This document shows positions 1 through 6,044 of a stretch of 12,420 nt of DNA, piece by piece. Positions within the stretch are counted from its first letter, which is position 1. Each line of letters begins with the position of its first letter. A model generated the notes under the pieces. That model was not told the DNA's origin. It saw only the letters and a program-made list of their open reading frames with translations, and made no database searches. A program made the position numbers and the translations under genes. Source of the DNA: Bacteroidales bacterium (GTDB lineage: Bacteria > Bacteroidota > Bacteroidia > Bacteroidales > UBA7960); assembly GCA_003557765.1 (NCBI GenBank), contig PWNO01000231.1:1-12420 (forward strand), given 5' to 3'.

Positions 1-504
1 CAAAACAACCTGAGCACCAGGGTATATACATCCATCATCCAGCCAAAGGTGCCGGCCAAGGCATTGAAAACAGCAGATGTAGCCATTGGAGCCGTCCATT
101 CCTCCTGGGGTCGCACGCCTGTCATCGTAAATGAAGAGATGGTCAGCAACATGAGGAAGGGAAGCGTCATCGTGGATGTAAGCATCGACCAGGGCGGATG
201 TTTTGAAACCAGTACCATTACCACACATTCTGAACCTGTCTTCAAAAAACTTGGCGTAACACATTATTGTGTGCCAAACATTGCCAGTCGCGTGCCCAAT
301 ACGGCATCTTATGCCTTCAGTAACTTCTTTGCCCCGGTGCTGTTGAACATCGGGGAGGAGGGGGGTGCCGAAAACATGCTGAAACGGGACCCCGGCGTGC
401 GGCAGGGCGTGTATATATTCAATGGTACGGTAACCAATCAATATATTGGTGAGTTTTTCCGACTTCCTTACAAGGACATCGATCTGCTGATGGCTGCATT
501 TTAA
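1..504 (+). CDS. ald: Alanine dehydrogenase, C-terminal part (5' end outside window)
   Basis: The frame is open from base 1 and ends at TAA 502-504, giving the last 167 residues of a protein whose N-terminus lies upstream; the GTG at 49 is an internal valine codon, not a start. The segment GSVIVDVSIDQGGCFETS and the following HYCVPN...VPNTASYAFSN match the NAD-binding/catalytic region of the alanine dehydrogenase and PntA-like family; the Asp in IDQGG corresponds to the conserved active-site aspartate. Such enzymes interconvert L-alanine and pyruvate plus ammonia with NAD(H) in the cytoplasm. The C-terminus (about 80 residues after the SN motif) is of normal length. PntA is less likely because no transhydrogenase membrane segments follow. 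Downstream lies the 510-723 repeat element and then a tRNA on the opposite strand, so this is the convergent end of its transcription unit. Confidence 0.9.
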   Translation, partial: QNNLSTRVYTSIIQPKVPAKALKTADVAIGAVHSSWGRTPVIVNEEMVSNMRKGSVIVDVSIDQGGCFETSTITTHSEPVFKKLGVTHYCVPNIASRVPNTASYAFSNFFAPVLLNIGEEGGAENMLKRDPGVRQGVYIFNGTVTNQYIGEFFRLPYKDIDLLMAAF

Positions 505-509
505 TCTAA

Positions 510-723
510 CCTGCATTATTCATGCTTTTAATTCAGGTCAGATGCGAGGCGTCGGAAGCCGCCGACATAGTGTTCTATTTCAAGGCTTTCGCAACGAAGC
601 AGATGGCCTGAAGTAAAAGCACTTGTAAAAAGCAATGAAATTGAGTTTTTTCGAACAATTGCCCTTATTGCATCCAAATCAATCACTTATAACAATTTCA
701 TTGCTTTTTATGAATAATGCAGG
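510..723. repeat. Nested inverted-repeat element, three-way-junction fold
   Basis: Three paired stems abut one another. P1 is a perfect 14-bp inverted repeat, CCTGCATTATTCAT at 510-523 with its complement at 710-723. P2 begins at the next base: 524-540 pairs with 604-620 (15 of 17 Watson-Crick, one G-T, one mismatch) and encloses smaller hairpins at 551-566 (GTCGG/CCGAC), 567-578 (ATAG/CTAT) and 585-600 (GCTTTCG/CGAAGC with a bulge). After a 5-nt linker, P3 is a perfect 18-bp inverted repeat, 626-643 with 693-710, around a 49-nt AT-rich loop. Nothing in it looks coding. It lies between the convergent ald gene and tRNA-Lys. It could be a structured RNA, a terminator-like 3' element or a non-autonomous mobile palindrome; the sequence alone does not decide. 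Confidence 0.8.
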
Positions 724-876
724 CTAAATGATTATGCGGGTATCAAAAGGCTGTCTTACCGTATGCGTTTACCTGGCCTGCATGGATCCATACCTGCAAA
801 AAATAGCTGTATCATAAGATTTGTAAAGCAGCTGAGAATTGAATTTTTGAAAGACTTTTCGGGCAGCGGTGCGAAT

Positions 877-915
877 AAAAAGAGGGTGTCTCTGATTTTG
901 GAGACACCCTCTTTT
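877..915 (-). terminator. Intrinsic terminator of tRNA-Lys
   Basis: A perfect 11-bp stem, GAGGGTGTCTC at 882-892 with GAGACACCCTC at 901-911, has an 8-nt loop. Read on the minus strand it follows the tRNA 3' end directly and ends in TTTTT (complement of 877-881). On the plus strand it is followed by TTTT (912-915), so it may also stop transcription arriving from ald. Confidence 0.9.
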
Positions 916-916
916 G

Positions 917-989
917 TGACTTGGCTGGGGCTCGAACCCAGGACCCCATCCTTAAAAGGGACGTGCTCTACCAGCTGAGCTACCAAGTC
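917..989 (-). tRNA. tRNA-Lys (anticodon UUU)
   Basis: Read on the minus strand, this 73-nt stretch folds as a full cloverleaf: acceptor stem GACTTGG/CCAAGTC with discriminator A, D-arm GCTC...GAGC, anticodon stem CGTCC/GGATG (one G-U pair) with loop CTTTTAA, a 5-nt variable region, and T-arm CTGGG-TTCGAGC-CCCAG. The anticodon TTT decodes AAA/AAG lysine. The 3' CCA is not encoded and must be added after transcription. The tRNA stands alone, with a promoter about 45 nt upstream and a strong terminator 2 nt past its 3' end, so it is probably transcribed by itself. Confidence 0.97.
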
Positions 990-1001
990 ATCCTTGCAAA
1001 T

Positions 1002-1025
1002 AAAACAGGCCGATGTGCCTGTTTT
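1002..1025 (-). other. Hairpin between tRNA promoter and tRNA
   Basis: A perfect 9-bp stem, AAAACAGGC (1002-1010) with GCCTGTTTT (1017-1025), has a 6-nt loop. On the minus strand it would sit at the very 5' end of the tRNA-Lys primary transcript, or act as a weak terminator for the GNAT-like gene (stem followed by ATTT rather than a long T run). Which role applies cannot be decided from the sequence. Confidence 0.5.
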
Positions 1026-1033
1026 TGCGGTGG

Positions 1034-1065
1034 CAAAGATAAGTCCAAAAATGAAAATAGCAAAA
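1034..1065 (-). promoter_or_regulatory. Promoter of tRNA-Lys
   Basis: On the minus strand the -7 box TATCTTTG (complement of 1034-1041) matches the Bacteroidota consensus TAnnTTTG exactly. A -33 box TTTTG (complement of 1061-1065) lies 19 bp upstream, within the usual spacing. Transcription would begin near 1028. Confidence 0.7.
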
Positions 1066-1103
1066 TAAAGCGCTGTTTTTCTTAATAATGCCCCCAAAAA
1101 GCA

Positions 1104-2270
1104 CTATTTCAGGACCGGATGCCGCTCAAAATTGGCCTGTCGATCAAAAAGGTGGCGATAGGTGATCAAAGTAAACCTTTTTTTGGCCTGGACATGTTCC
1201 ACTATACGGATCATTTTCGGATTGAAGTCGCCGAGCCAGGTGATATACATTCCACTGTAGAAGTTTCTCCTGGATACGATCTGCTTTAATGACATGATCA
1301 GCGCGCTTTCCAGTCCGCGGTGCTGGTATTCCGGAACGATGCCGAAAACCAGGCCATAGATGGTGCGGCATTTGCCTCGCCAGCGGTAATAAAGGAACTT
1401 AAGCTTTCCCAAAAAATTCAGTTTGCCGTTCACGTAACGGAATAATTCATTCAGTTCAGGGATGCTGACGATAAAAGCCACTGGCTTGTCCTCGTGGTAG
1501 CCGAAAACGACCAGTTCTTCATCGATCACCGACTTCATCGACTGGAAGGTTTGCAAGGCCTGTGTTTTTGTCATGGGGATAAAGTTTTTATGCGCCTTAC
1601 CCCAGGCCTTGTTGTAAATCATCATGAAATCTTCTGCATATTTTTCAATATGCTTGATCTTCATGTGTTCAAAATGATAGTCCTGTGTTTCTGTCAGGCG
1701 CTGAAACTTCTTTTCCAGGATCACCGGCAATTGCGTATCTGCTTTTATGTAGTATACGTATTGTTCATAATAGTTTCTGAAACCGTAACTTTCAAAAAGT
1801 TGCCGGTAATAAGGCGGCTGGTAATTCATGAGATAAGGGGGGCGCCACCGGTGTCCGTCGACCAGCAAACCCCAGAAACGTTCTTTTTCCCCAAAGTTGA
1901 TGGGGCCGTCCATGGCTTCCATCCCCCGCTGCATAAGCCAATCTTTGCAGGTGTCGAAAAGCAGAAATGCGGCCTTTTCATCATCGATGCATTCAAAAAA
2001 GCCCATCCCCCCGGTGGGTTGCTTTTCCTTGTCTGAACGGCTGTAGTCTATAAATGCGGCTACGCGTCCCAACAGGTTGCCATGCGCATCCCGCAATATC
2101 CACCTGATGGCTTCTCCGTTTGCAAAACGGGCGTTTGCCGAAGGATCAAAAACGGCTTCCACGTCTTTTTCAAGATGTGGAAGCCAATTGGGATCACCTG
2201 TGTATATCCTGCGGGGCACGCGGTGAAAGTCACGGATTCTCCTTCGGTCGTTTACTTCAATGAGTTGCAT
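1104..2270 (-). CDS. GNAT-like protein of a Bacteroidetes-type family
   Basis: 388 residues from the ATG at 2270. A TTG at 2285 would add five residues (MDISP), but MQLIEVNDRRR is the usual beginning of this family as I recall it. The N-terminal half carries the family hallmarks DPNWLPHLEKDVEAVFDP (residues 26-43), GEAIRWIL (52-59), GRVAAFID (68-75), PTGGMGFFECIDD (85-97) and AMDGPINFGEKERFWGLL (119-136). The C-terminal half has an acetyl-CoA-site-like stretch, VPEYQHRGLESALI (about 312-325), as in GNAT acetyltransferases. It has no signal peptide or membrane segment, so it is probably cytoplasmic. Substrate and role are unknown; acetyltransferase activity is inferred only from the C-terminal motif. 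The leader contains an octamer repeat (2281-2312). Confidence 0.85.
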   Translation of the reverse strand: MQLIEVNDRRRIRDFHRVPRRIYTGDPNWLPHLEKDVEAVFDPSANARFANGEAIRWILRDAHGNLLGRVAAFIDYSRSDKEKQPTGGMGFFECIDDEKAAFLLFDTCKDWLMQRGMEAMDGPINFGEKERFWGLLVDGHRWRPPYLMNYQPPYYRQLFESYGFRNYYEQYVYYIKADTQLPVILEKKFQRLTETQDYHFEHMKIKHIEKYAEDFMMIYNKAWGKAHKNFIPMTKTQALQTFQSMKSVIDEELVVFGYHEDKPVAFIVSIPELNELFRYVNGKLNFLGKLKFLYYRWRGKCRTIYGLVFGIVPEYQHRGLESALIMSLKQIVSRRNFYSGMYITWLGDFNPKMIRIVEHVQAKKRFTLITYRHLFDRQANFERHPVLK

Positions 2271-2280
2271 GGGTGAAATG

Positions 2281-2312
2281 TCCAAAAGTCGAAATGTCTA
2301 AAAGTCTAAAAG
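2281..2312. repeat. Octamer tandem repeat, 4 units
   Basis: Four consecutive 8-bp units read TCCAAAAG, TCGAAATG, TCTAAAAG and TCTAAAAG. The array ends 10 bp upstream of the ATG at 2270 of the minus-strand GNAT-like gene, so it would be in that gene's leader. The units belong to the same family as the arrays at 10274-10313 and 11164-11227. Confidence 0.75.
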
Positions 2313-2354
2313 TTCCCGGATGCAGAAAAGTCAAAGGGCACCTTGGATATTTGT

Positions 2355-2388
2355 TTGCAAGCAAAAATAATGAATTTGCTTATCTTTA
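2355..2388 (+). promoter_or_regulatory. Possible promoter of the SDR gene
   Basis: TATCTTTA at 2381-2388 matches TAnnTTTG except for the last base. A TTG lies at 2355-2357, 23 bp upstream, at the long end of the usual spacing. Transcription would start near 2393, about 70 nt before the SDR ATG. Confidence 0.4.
2362..2369 (-). promoter_or_regulatory. Possible -7 box of the GNAT-like gene
   Basis: The complement reads TATTTTTG, an exact TAnnTTTG match, but no TTG is found at -33. It would give a leader of about 85 nt that includes the octamer repeat. It lies back to back with the candidate SDR promoter. Confidence 0.4.
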
Positions 2389-2461
2389 TGGGTCATTCAT
2401 GCGGTCATGACCCACTAAATTATTGACATTTCGAATTTCAGACATTTTGAGAATAATGCAT

Positions 2462-3262
2462 ATGAAGGACAAAGTGATCATCATCACCGGTGCATCTTCG
2501 GGCATTGGCAGGGCCCTGGTGCTTGAAGCTTTTAGCCGTGGGGCGCGTGTGGTACTTGCGGCGCGAAATGTAGAGGCCATGAAGGAGGTCGTGAAGGAAG
2601 TGCCCCCGGAAAACTACCTCGTCGTGCCAACGGATGTGGCCATTGAGGAGGATTGCCGGAAGCTGGCAGCTGCGACCGTGGCCAGGTTCGGGGGTATTGA
2701 CGTGCTCATCAATAACGCGGGCATCTCCATGCGTGCGCTGTTTGCAGATACGCACCCTGAAGTACTTGAAAAGCTTATGCATGTCAACTTCTGGGGCGCA
2801 GTGTACTGTACGCGGCATGCCCTTCCCTGGTTGCTGAAATCGCAGGGCAGCCTCGCAGGTGTCAGTTCCATCGCCGGCTATAAGGGGCTGCCCGCCCGCA
2901 GTGGATATAGCGCCTCCAAGTTTGCACTGCAGGGCTTCCTGGAGAGTGTAAGGGTGGAAAACCTGAAGAACGGCCTGCATGTGCTGATCGCCTGCCCGGG
3001 CTTTACGGCTTCCGGCATAAGAAGGACGGCCCTTTCCAAAGATGGTACTGCGCAAGGTGAGTCGCCACGAGACGAAGAGCGCATGATGCCGGCAGAGACC
3101 GTGGCCAGCCATGTCATCAACGCCATCATCCGCAGAAAAAGAACCCTGATCCTTACCCGCCAGGGTAAGCTGACCGTCCTGTTGAACAAGTTTTTTCCTG
3201 CCTGGACCGACAAACTGGTGTATCAACACATGGCGAAGGAACCGGATTCTCCTTTTAAGTAG
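2462..3262 (+). CDS. Short-chain dehydrogenase/reductase (SDR)
   Basis: 266 residues from the ATG at 2462 (MKDKVIIITGAS); the ATG at 2456 (MHM) or the TTG at 2423 would only add residues before the first Rossmann strand. The classical SDR plan is complete: cofactor motif TGASSGIG at residues 9-16, an aspartate after strand 3 (D58), NNAG at 84-87, catalytic serine in VSSIAG (135-136), and YSASK with Tyr149 and Lys153. The protein would be a soluble NAD(P)-dependent oxidoreductase. An arginine-containing stretch (AARN, 33-36) after strand 2 suggests NADP(H), but this is inference. The substrate is unknown. The basic and aromatic C-terminus (RRKRTLILTRQGK..., about 218 onward) resembles SDRs thought to contact membranes or lipids. 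The gene stands alone, diverging from the GNAT-like gene. Confidence 0.93.
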   Translation: MKDKVIIITGASSGIGRALVLEAFSRGARVVLAARNVEAMKEVVKEVPPENYLVVPTDVAIEEDCRKLAAATVARFGGIDVLINNAGISMRALFADTHPEVLEKLMHVNFWGAVYCTRHALPWLLKSQGSLAGVSSIAGYKGLPARSGYSASKFALQGFLESVRVENLKNGLHVLIACPGFTASGIRRTALSKDGTAQGESPRDEERMMPAETVASHVINAIIRRKRTLILTRQGKLTVLLNKFFPAWTDKLVYQHMAKEPDSPFK

Positions 3263-3296
3263 CCTCTTTTCTCGTGGGTGCGGGCGAATTAATCCA

Positions 3297-3304
3297 TATA
3301 TTTG
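3297..3304 (+). promoter_or_regulatory. Possible -7 box upstream of the 3467 gene
   Basis: TATATTTG fits TAnnTTTG exactly, but no TTG is found 17-23 bp upstream. It lies 162 bp before the ATG at 3467, implying a long leader. The rest of 3263-3466 shows only a small hairpin, CCGGT/ACCGG (3421-3437), and no gene. Confidence 0.3.
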
Positions 3305-3466
3305 TATGCCAGCCGAATATCAAAAAAGCGCGTCACCTGAACCGTGATATGCCAGCGGATTAACAAACAGAAAGATGATTCTGTCATGGTGGGTTTGGCT
3401 TCGCCGCACGCTCAAAGTGCCCGGTTCATCTGACCGGATTCATTTAATCATAAACACATCAATGCC

Positions 3467-3928
3467 ATGAAGAAAATTACAGAAATTAAACCCTTGAAGG
3501 GCTTTGGCCCCTTAAAATTTGGCGCTACGCAACAGGAAGTGGAAAAGACATTGGGTAAGCCGGAGGAGACCGAAGTCATTGACATGGAGGGTGACATCCA
3601 GGAGGTAGAGGTTTGGAGCTACTGGGAGGATGGACATGCCGTGTATTTTGAGAAAGCGCTTGACAACCTGTGCACCAACTTCGAAACGGACCATCCGGAT
3701 GCAACCCTGTTTGGACAAAAAGCTTTTGAACTGGACAAGGATGGTGTCATCAAGCTGATGGAGGCGCATGCCTTTGCATCGCATGAGGTGGAGGAAGACA
3801 AGGACCTGGATGAGCTGATCCTGTTTTTTCACGACGCCCACATGCAGTTTGTCTTTGAAAAGGAGCAGCTTGTGTTGGTGAGTTGGGCTGTCGCCATGGA
3901 TGATGAAGAAGAAGTGGAATGGCCATAA
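3467..3928 (+). CDS. Uncharacterised acidic protein upstream of manA
   Basis: 153 residues from the ATG at 3467 (MKKITEIKPLKGFGPLKFGAT). I do not recognise an assigned function. The N-terminal GFGPLKFGATQQEVEKTLGKPEE (about residues 12-34) has the G-x-GPL-x-FG-x-T...EV...LG-x-P pattern seen in several small bacterial domains, some annotated as immunity-like or BamE-like; this similarity is weak. The rest alternates short hydrophobic and strongly acidic stretches and ends in DDEEEVEWP, so the protein should be very acidic. It has no signal peptide, membrane segment or metal motif and is probably cytoplasmic. It ends 16 nt before the manA start on the same strand, so the two are likely co-transcribed, but this does not reveal a function. 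Confidence 0.85.
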   Translation: MKKITEIKPLKGFGPLKFGATQQEVEKTLGKPEETEVIDMEGDIQEVEVWSYWEDGHAVYFEKALDNLCTNFETDHPDATLFGQKAFELDKDGVIKLMEAHAFASHEVEEDKDLDELILFFHDAHMQFVFEKEQLVLVSWAVAMDDEEEVEWP

Positions 3929-3944
3929 ACTGTTATCATATCAT

Positions 3945-4925
3945 ATGCACACACTGTATCCGATGAAATTTACTCCTGTCCTGAAGGAAAAGGTCTGGGG
4001 TGGCAGGAAGCTCAATGCATTGCTTGGCAAGGATTATGACCCGCTCCCCAATTGTGGGGAAAGTTGGGAGATATCCGGCATGCCGGGTAATGTTTCCGTG
4101 GTAAGGAATGGCTTTCTGGAGGGCAATGAGCTCCCCGAATTGATTGAGGTGTATATGGGTGAGATGGTTGGGGAGGCAGTATTTGATCGGTTTGGCGCCA
4201 CTTTTCCTTTGCTTGTCAAGTTTCTGGATACTGATGATGACCTTTCCATACAGGTGCATCCCGGAGATGCCATGGCCATGGAACGGCATCATAGCAAGGG
4301 CAAAGCGGAGATGTGGTATGTGGTGGATGCGGAGCCCGGTGCAGAGATCATGCTGGGCTTTCGAAAAAATGTTACGCCAGGGCTTTTTCGTGAAAAACTG
4401 ATGGATAAGTCGTTGAAAGAATTGTTGAATGTGTATGCTGCAAAGCCAGGAGATGTCTTTCATATTCCTGCCGGTCAGGTGCATGCCATTGGTAAGGGGG
4501 TTACCCTGTGTGAGATCCAGCAGGCATCGGACATCACTTATCGCGTGTATGACTGGGACCGGCCTGGCATAGATGGCAATCCCAGGAAACTGCACCTCGA
4601 AGAAGCCATGGAAGCGATGGATTTTTCTCCAAGGGATGGCCAGGTGGCCTATAAAATCAGGAAAAATCTGCCTGTTGAACTGGTGAGCTCTCCGGAGTTT
4701 ACTACCCGCCTGCTGTTTTTTGACCGGAAAATCAATCAGGAATATGTGTTTGTGGACTCCTTCGTGGTTTACGTTTGTTTGAAAGGCCGGTTCTCCATCA
4801 ACTATGCCGGTGGCTCCGTCCAGGCGGCTGCCGGGGAATGCGTGCTAATCCCTGCAGAGATCAATAACCTGAGCCTGGAACCTGAAGACAGCTGCCAGAT
4901 ACTTGAAACCTATGTGGTATGTTGA
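3945..4925 (+). CDS. manA: Mannose-6-phosphate isomerase (type I)
   Basis: 326 residues from the ATG at 3945 (MHTLYPMKFTPVLKEKVWGG), which resembles the usual start of Bacteroidetes short-form ManA proteins; the frame extends back to 3900 but would overlap the preceding gene, and the ATG at 3963 is possible. The enzyme interconverts mannose-6-phosphate and fructose-6-phosphate in the cytoplasm, feeding mannose into glycolysis or supplying GDP-mannose synthesis. Zinc ligands are visible: Gln103 and His105 in SIQVHPGD, Glu122 in KGKAEMWY, and His180 in FHIPAGQVHAIG. The catalytic arginine is probably Arg200 in ITYRVYDWDR. The length matches the short cupin form common in Bacteroidota and Firmicutes. 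It follows the uncharacterised 3467 gene closely. Confidence 0.95.
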   Translation: MHTLYPMKFTPVLKEKVWGGRKLNALLGKDYDPLPNCGESWEISGMPGNVSVVRNGFLEGNELPELIEVYMGEMVGEAVFDRFGATFPLLVKFLDTDDDLSIQVHPGDAMAMERHHSKGKAEMWYVVDAEPGAEIMLGFRKNVTPGLFREKLMDKSLKELLNVYAAKPGDVFHIPAGQVHAIGKGVTLCEIQQASDITYRVYDWDRPGIDGNPRKLHLEEAMEAMDFSPRDGQVAYKIRKNLPVELVSSPEFTTRLLFFDRKINQEYVFVDSFVVYVCLKGRFSINYAGGSVQAAAGECVLIPAEINNLSLEPEDSCQILETYVVC

Positions 4926-4943
4926 GGCAATCTCCGTCTGACT

Positions 4944-5040
4944 GTCCTGAATTTTGTTTGCAAAAAATGTAGATCTGTTGAACCTGTATTATTCATGCAG
5001 GTTCAGGACGAGCCAAAACGAAACTGGCATGGGTCGGCTC
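4944..5040. repeat. Inverted-repeat segment resembling part of the 510-723 element
   Basis: The convergent spacer between manA and the glycosyltransferase holds an outer 8-bp repeat, GTCCTGAA (4944-4951) with TTCAGGAC (5002-5009). An inner 7-bp repeat, GAACCTG (4980-4986) with CAGGTTC (4998-5004), overlaps it, so the two stems exclude each other. A third, GAGCC/GGCTC, is at 5010-5014 and 5036-5040. The block TATTATTCATGC followed by TTCAGG resembles the left end of the 510-723 element (CATTATTCATGC ... TTCAGG). No clear T tract marks it as a terminator. Confidence 0.55.
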
Positions 5041-5123
5041 ATTTTCTGCCTGCAGCTATCCGGCTGCCCCGGGATTTCAAGCAATCAGAAAGCTAATGGG
5101 TATTAACAAAAATGGAGATCAAA

Positions 5124-6020
5124 TTAACTGGTTTCATACCAGTGAAGATGGCAGAGCTTGTACAGGTCGAAAACCCACATCCGGGGAGCTTTTCCTTTAA
5201 GGTTTTTTTCCGACATCATCCTGACCCTGGGGGCGGATTGTTTTAGTGGCCAGAAAAGTTTGTAATTCTTATACCGCAGGTAGTTTTCAAGAATGGTCAC
5301 CATTTGGGCATATTCCATGTCGTGGCCGGTCATTTGCCAGGATTTCATCAGGTTGATGATGCTTTCCCTGCTTTTTTTCAGGAAGCTGTCTGCATCTTCC
5401 AGTCCTGCATGAAGCAGGGGGTTTTCAATATGGTTTATGGGGATGTGGTTCTTTTTTAATTCATAACCAAACATGGTGTCTTCATGGCCGTAACCGTGCA
5501 GGTCTTCATGAAACCGGATATCCTGCATCACCTCCCTGGCGATCATGAAATTGCTTGTCATAAAGGAATGATATGGCCTTTTTTGCCGGCCAAGGGCACT
5601 TCTGACCTCCCGGTTTGAGCCGACTGTCCAATGCAGCAGGTATTTTTGATCCGTGGGCCTGGTATCATATATATGTCCGCCGCATACTACCTGGGACTTA
5701 TTCATTTGTTGAGCATACAATGTGAGGAAATCCTCATGGGTGACGAGGGTGTCGCAGTCCATAAAGAGGATGTGGGAGCCCTTGGCCTTGTCTGCGAGTA
5801 CGTTTCTTATCCGGCTTCTTCCCACATTCTGGCTTAGCTCCTCATAGTGTATTCCCGTTTCTCCGTCCAGTTCCCTGTTGAGCTTTTGGTAAGCAGGTGC
5901 CGACCCATCGTCAAGCAAAATAAGCTCAGCATCCGTTTCCAGTTGATTGGCTTGACTTTGCAGGGTTTTTGCCAGTTTTCTGACGTCGCAGTTATATATG
6001 GGGATGCAGATGCTTAACAT
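5124..6020 (-). CDS. Family 2 glycosyltransferase
   Basis: 298 residues from the ATG at 6020. The N-terminus MLSICIPIYN starts the GT-A nucleotide-sugar fold, with LLDDGS (residues 35-40), NVGRSRIRN (65-73) and the metal-binding DCD at 88-90. A later GYGHEDTMFGYEL (176-188) carries the acidic ED pair at 180-181 typical of the acceptor-side motif (GxxxED) in galactosyl- and GalNAc-transferase-like GT2 enzymes, followed by LLHAGL (202-207). No membrane segment is seen, so it is probably a cytoplasmic or peripheral enzyme for cell-surface glycans; donor and acceptor cannot be told. It starts 24 nt after the stop of trkA on the same strand, so it is probably co-transcribed, with no obvious functional link. 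Confidence 0.92.
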   Translation of the reverse strand: MLSICIPIYNCDVRKLAKTLQSQANQLETDAELILLDDGSAPAYQKLNRELDGETGIHYEELSQNVGRSRIRNVLADKAKGSHILFMDCDTLVTHEDFLTLYAQQMNKSQVVCGGHIYDTRPTDQKYLLHWTVGSNREVRSALGRQKRPYHSFMTSNFMIAREVMQDIRFHEDLHGYGHEDTMFGYELKKNHIPINHIENPLLHAGLEDADSFLKKSRESIINLMKSWQMTGHDMEYAQMVTILENYLRYKNYKLFWPLKQSAPRVRMMSEKNLKGKAPRMWVFDLYKLCHLHWYETS

Positions 6021-6044
6021 AGGGAGATTTCAGGTTGTTGGTGC

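Noticed and set aside
756..1097. 113-residue minus-strand reading frame (and a 71-residue plus-strand one) across the tRNA
   Set aside because: Both run through the tRNA-Lys and its terminator, and neither shows protein-like features.
2438..3229. 263-residue frame antisense to the SDR gene
   Set aside because: The opposite strand carries a complete set of SDR motifs; this frame is low in recognisable structure and is a shadow.
5010..5067. Hairpins GAGCC/GGCTC and GCAGC/GCTGC as a bidirectional terminator
   Set aside because: Stems are only 5 bp and no T tract follows on either strand.
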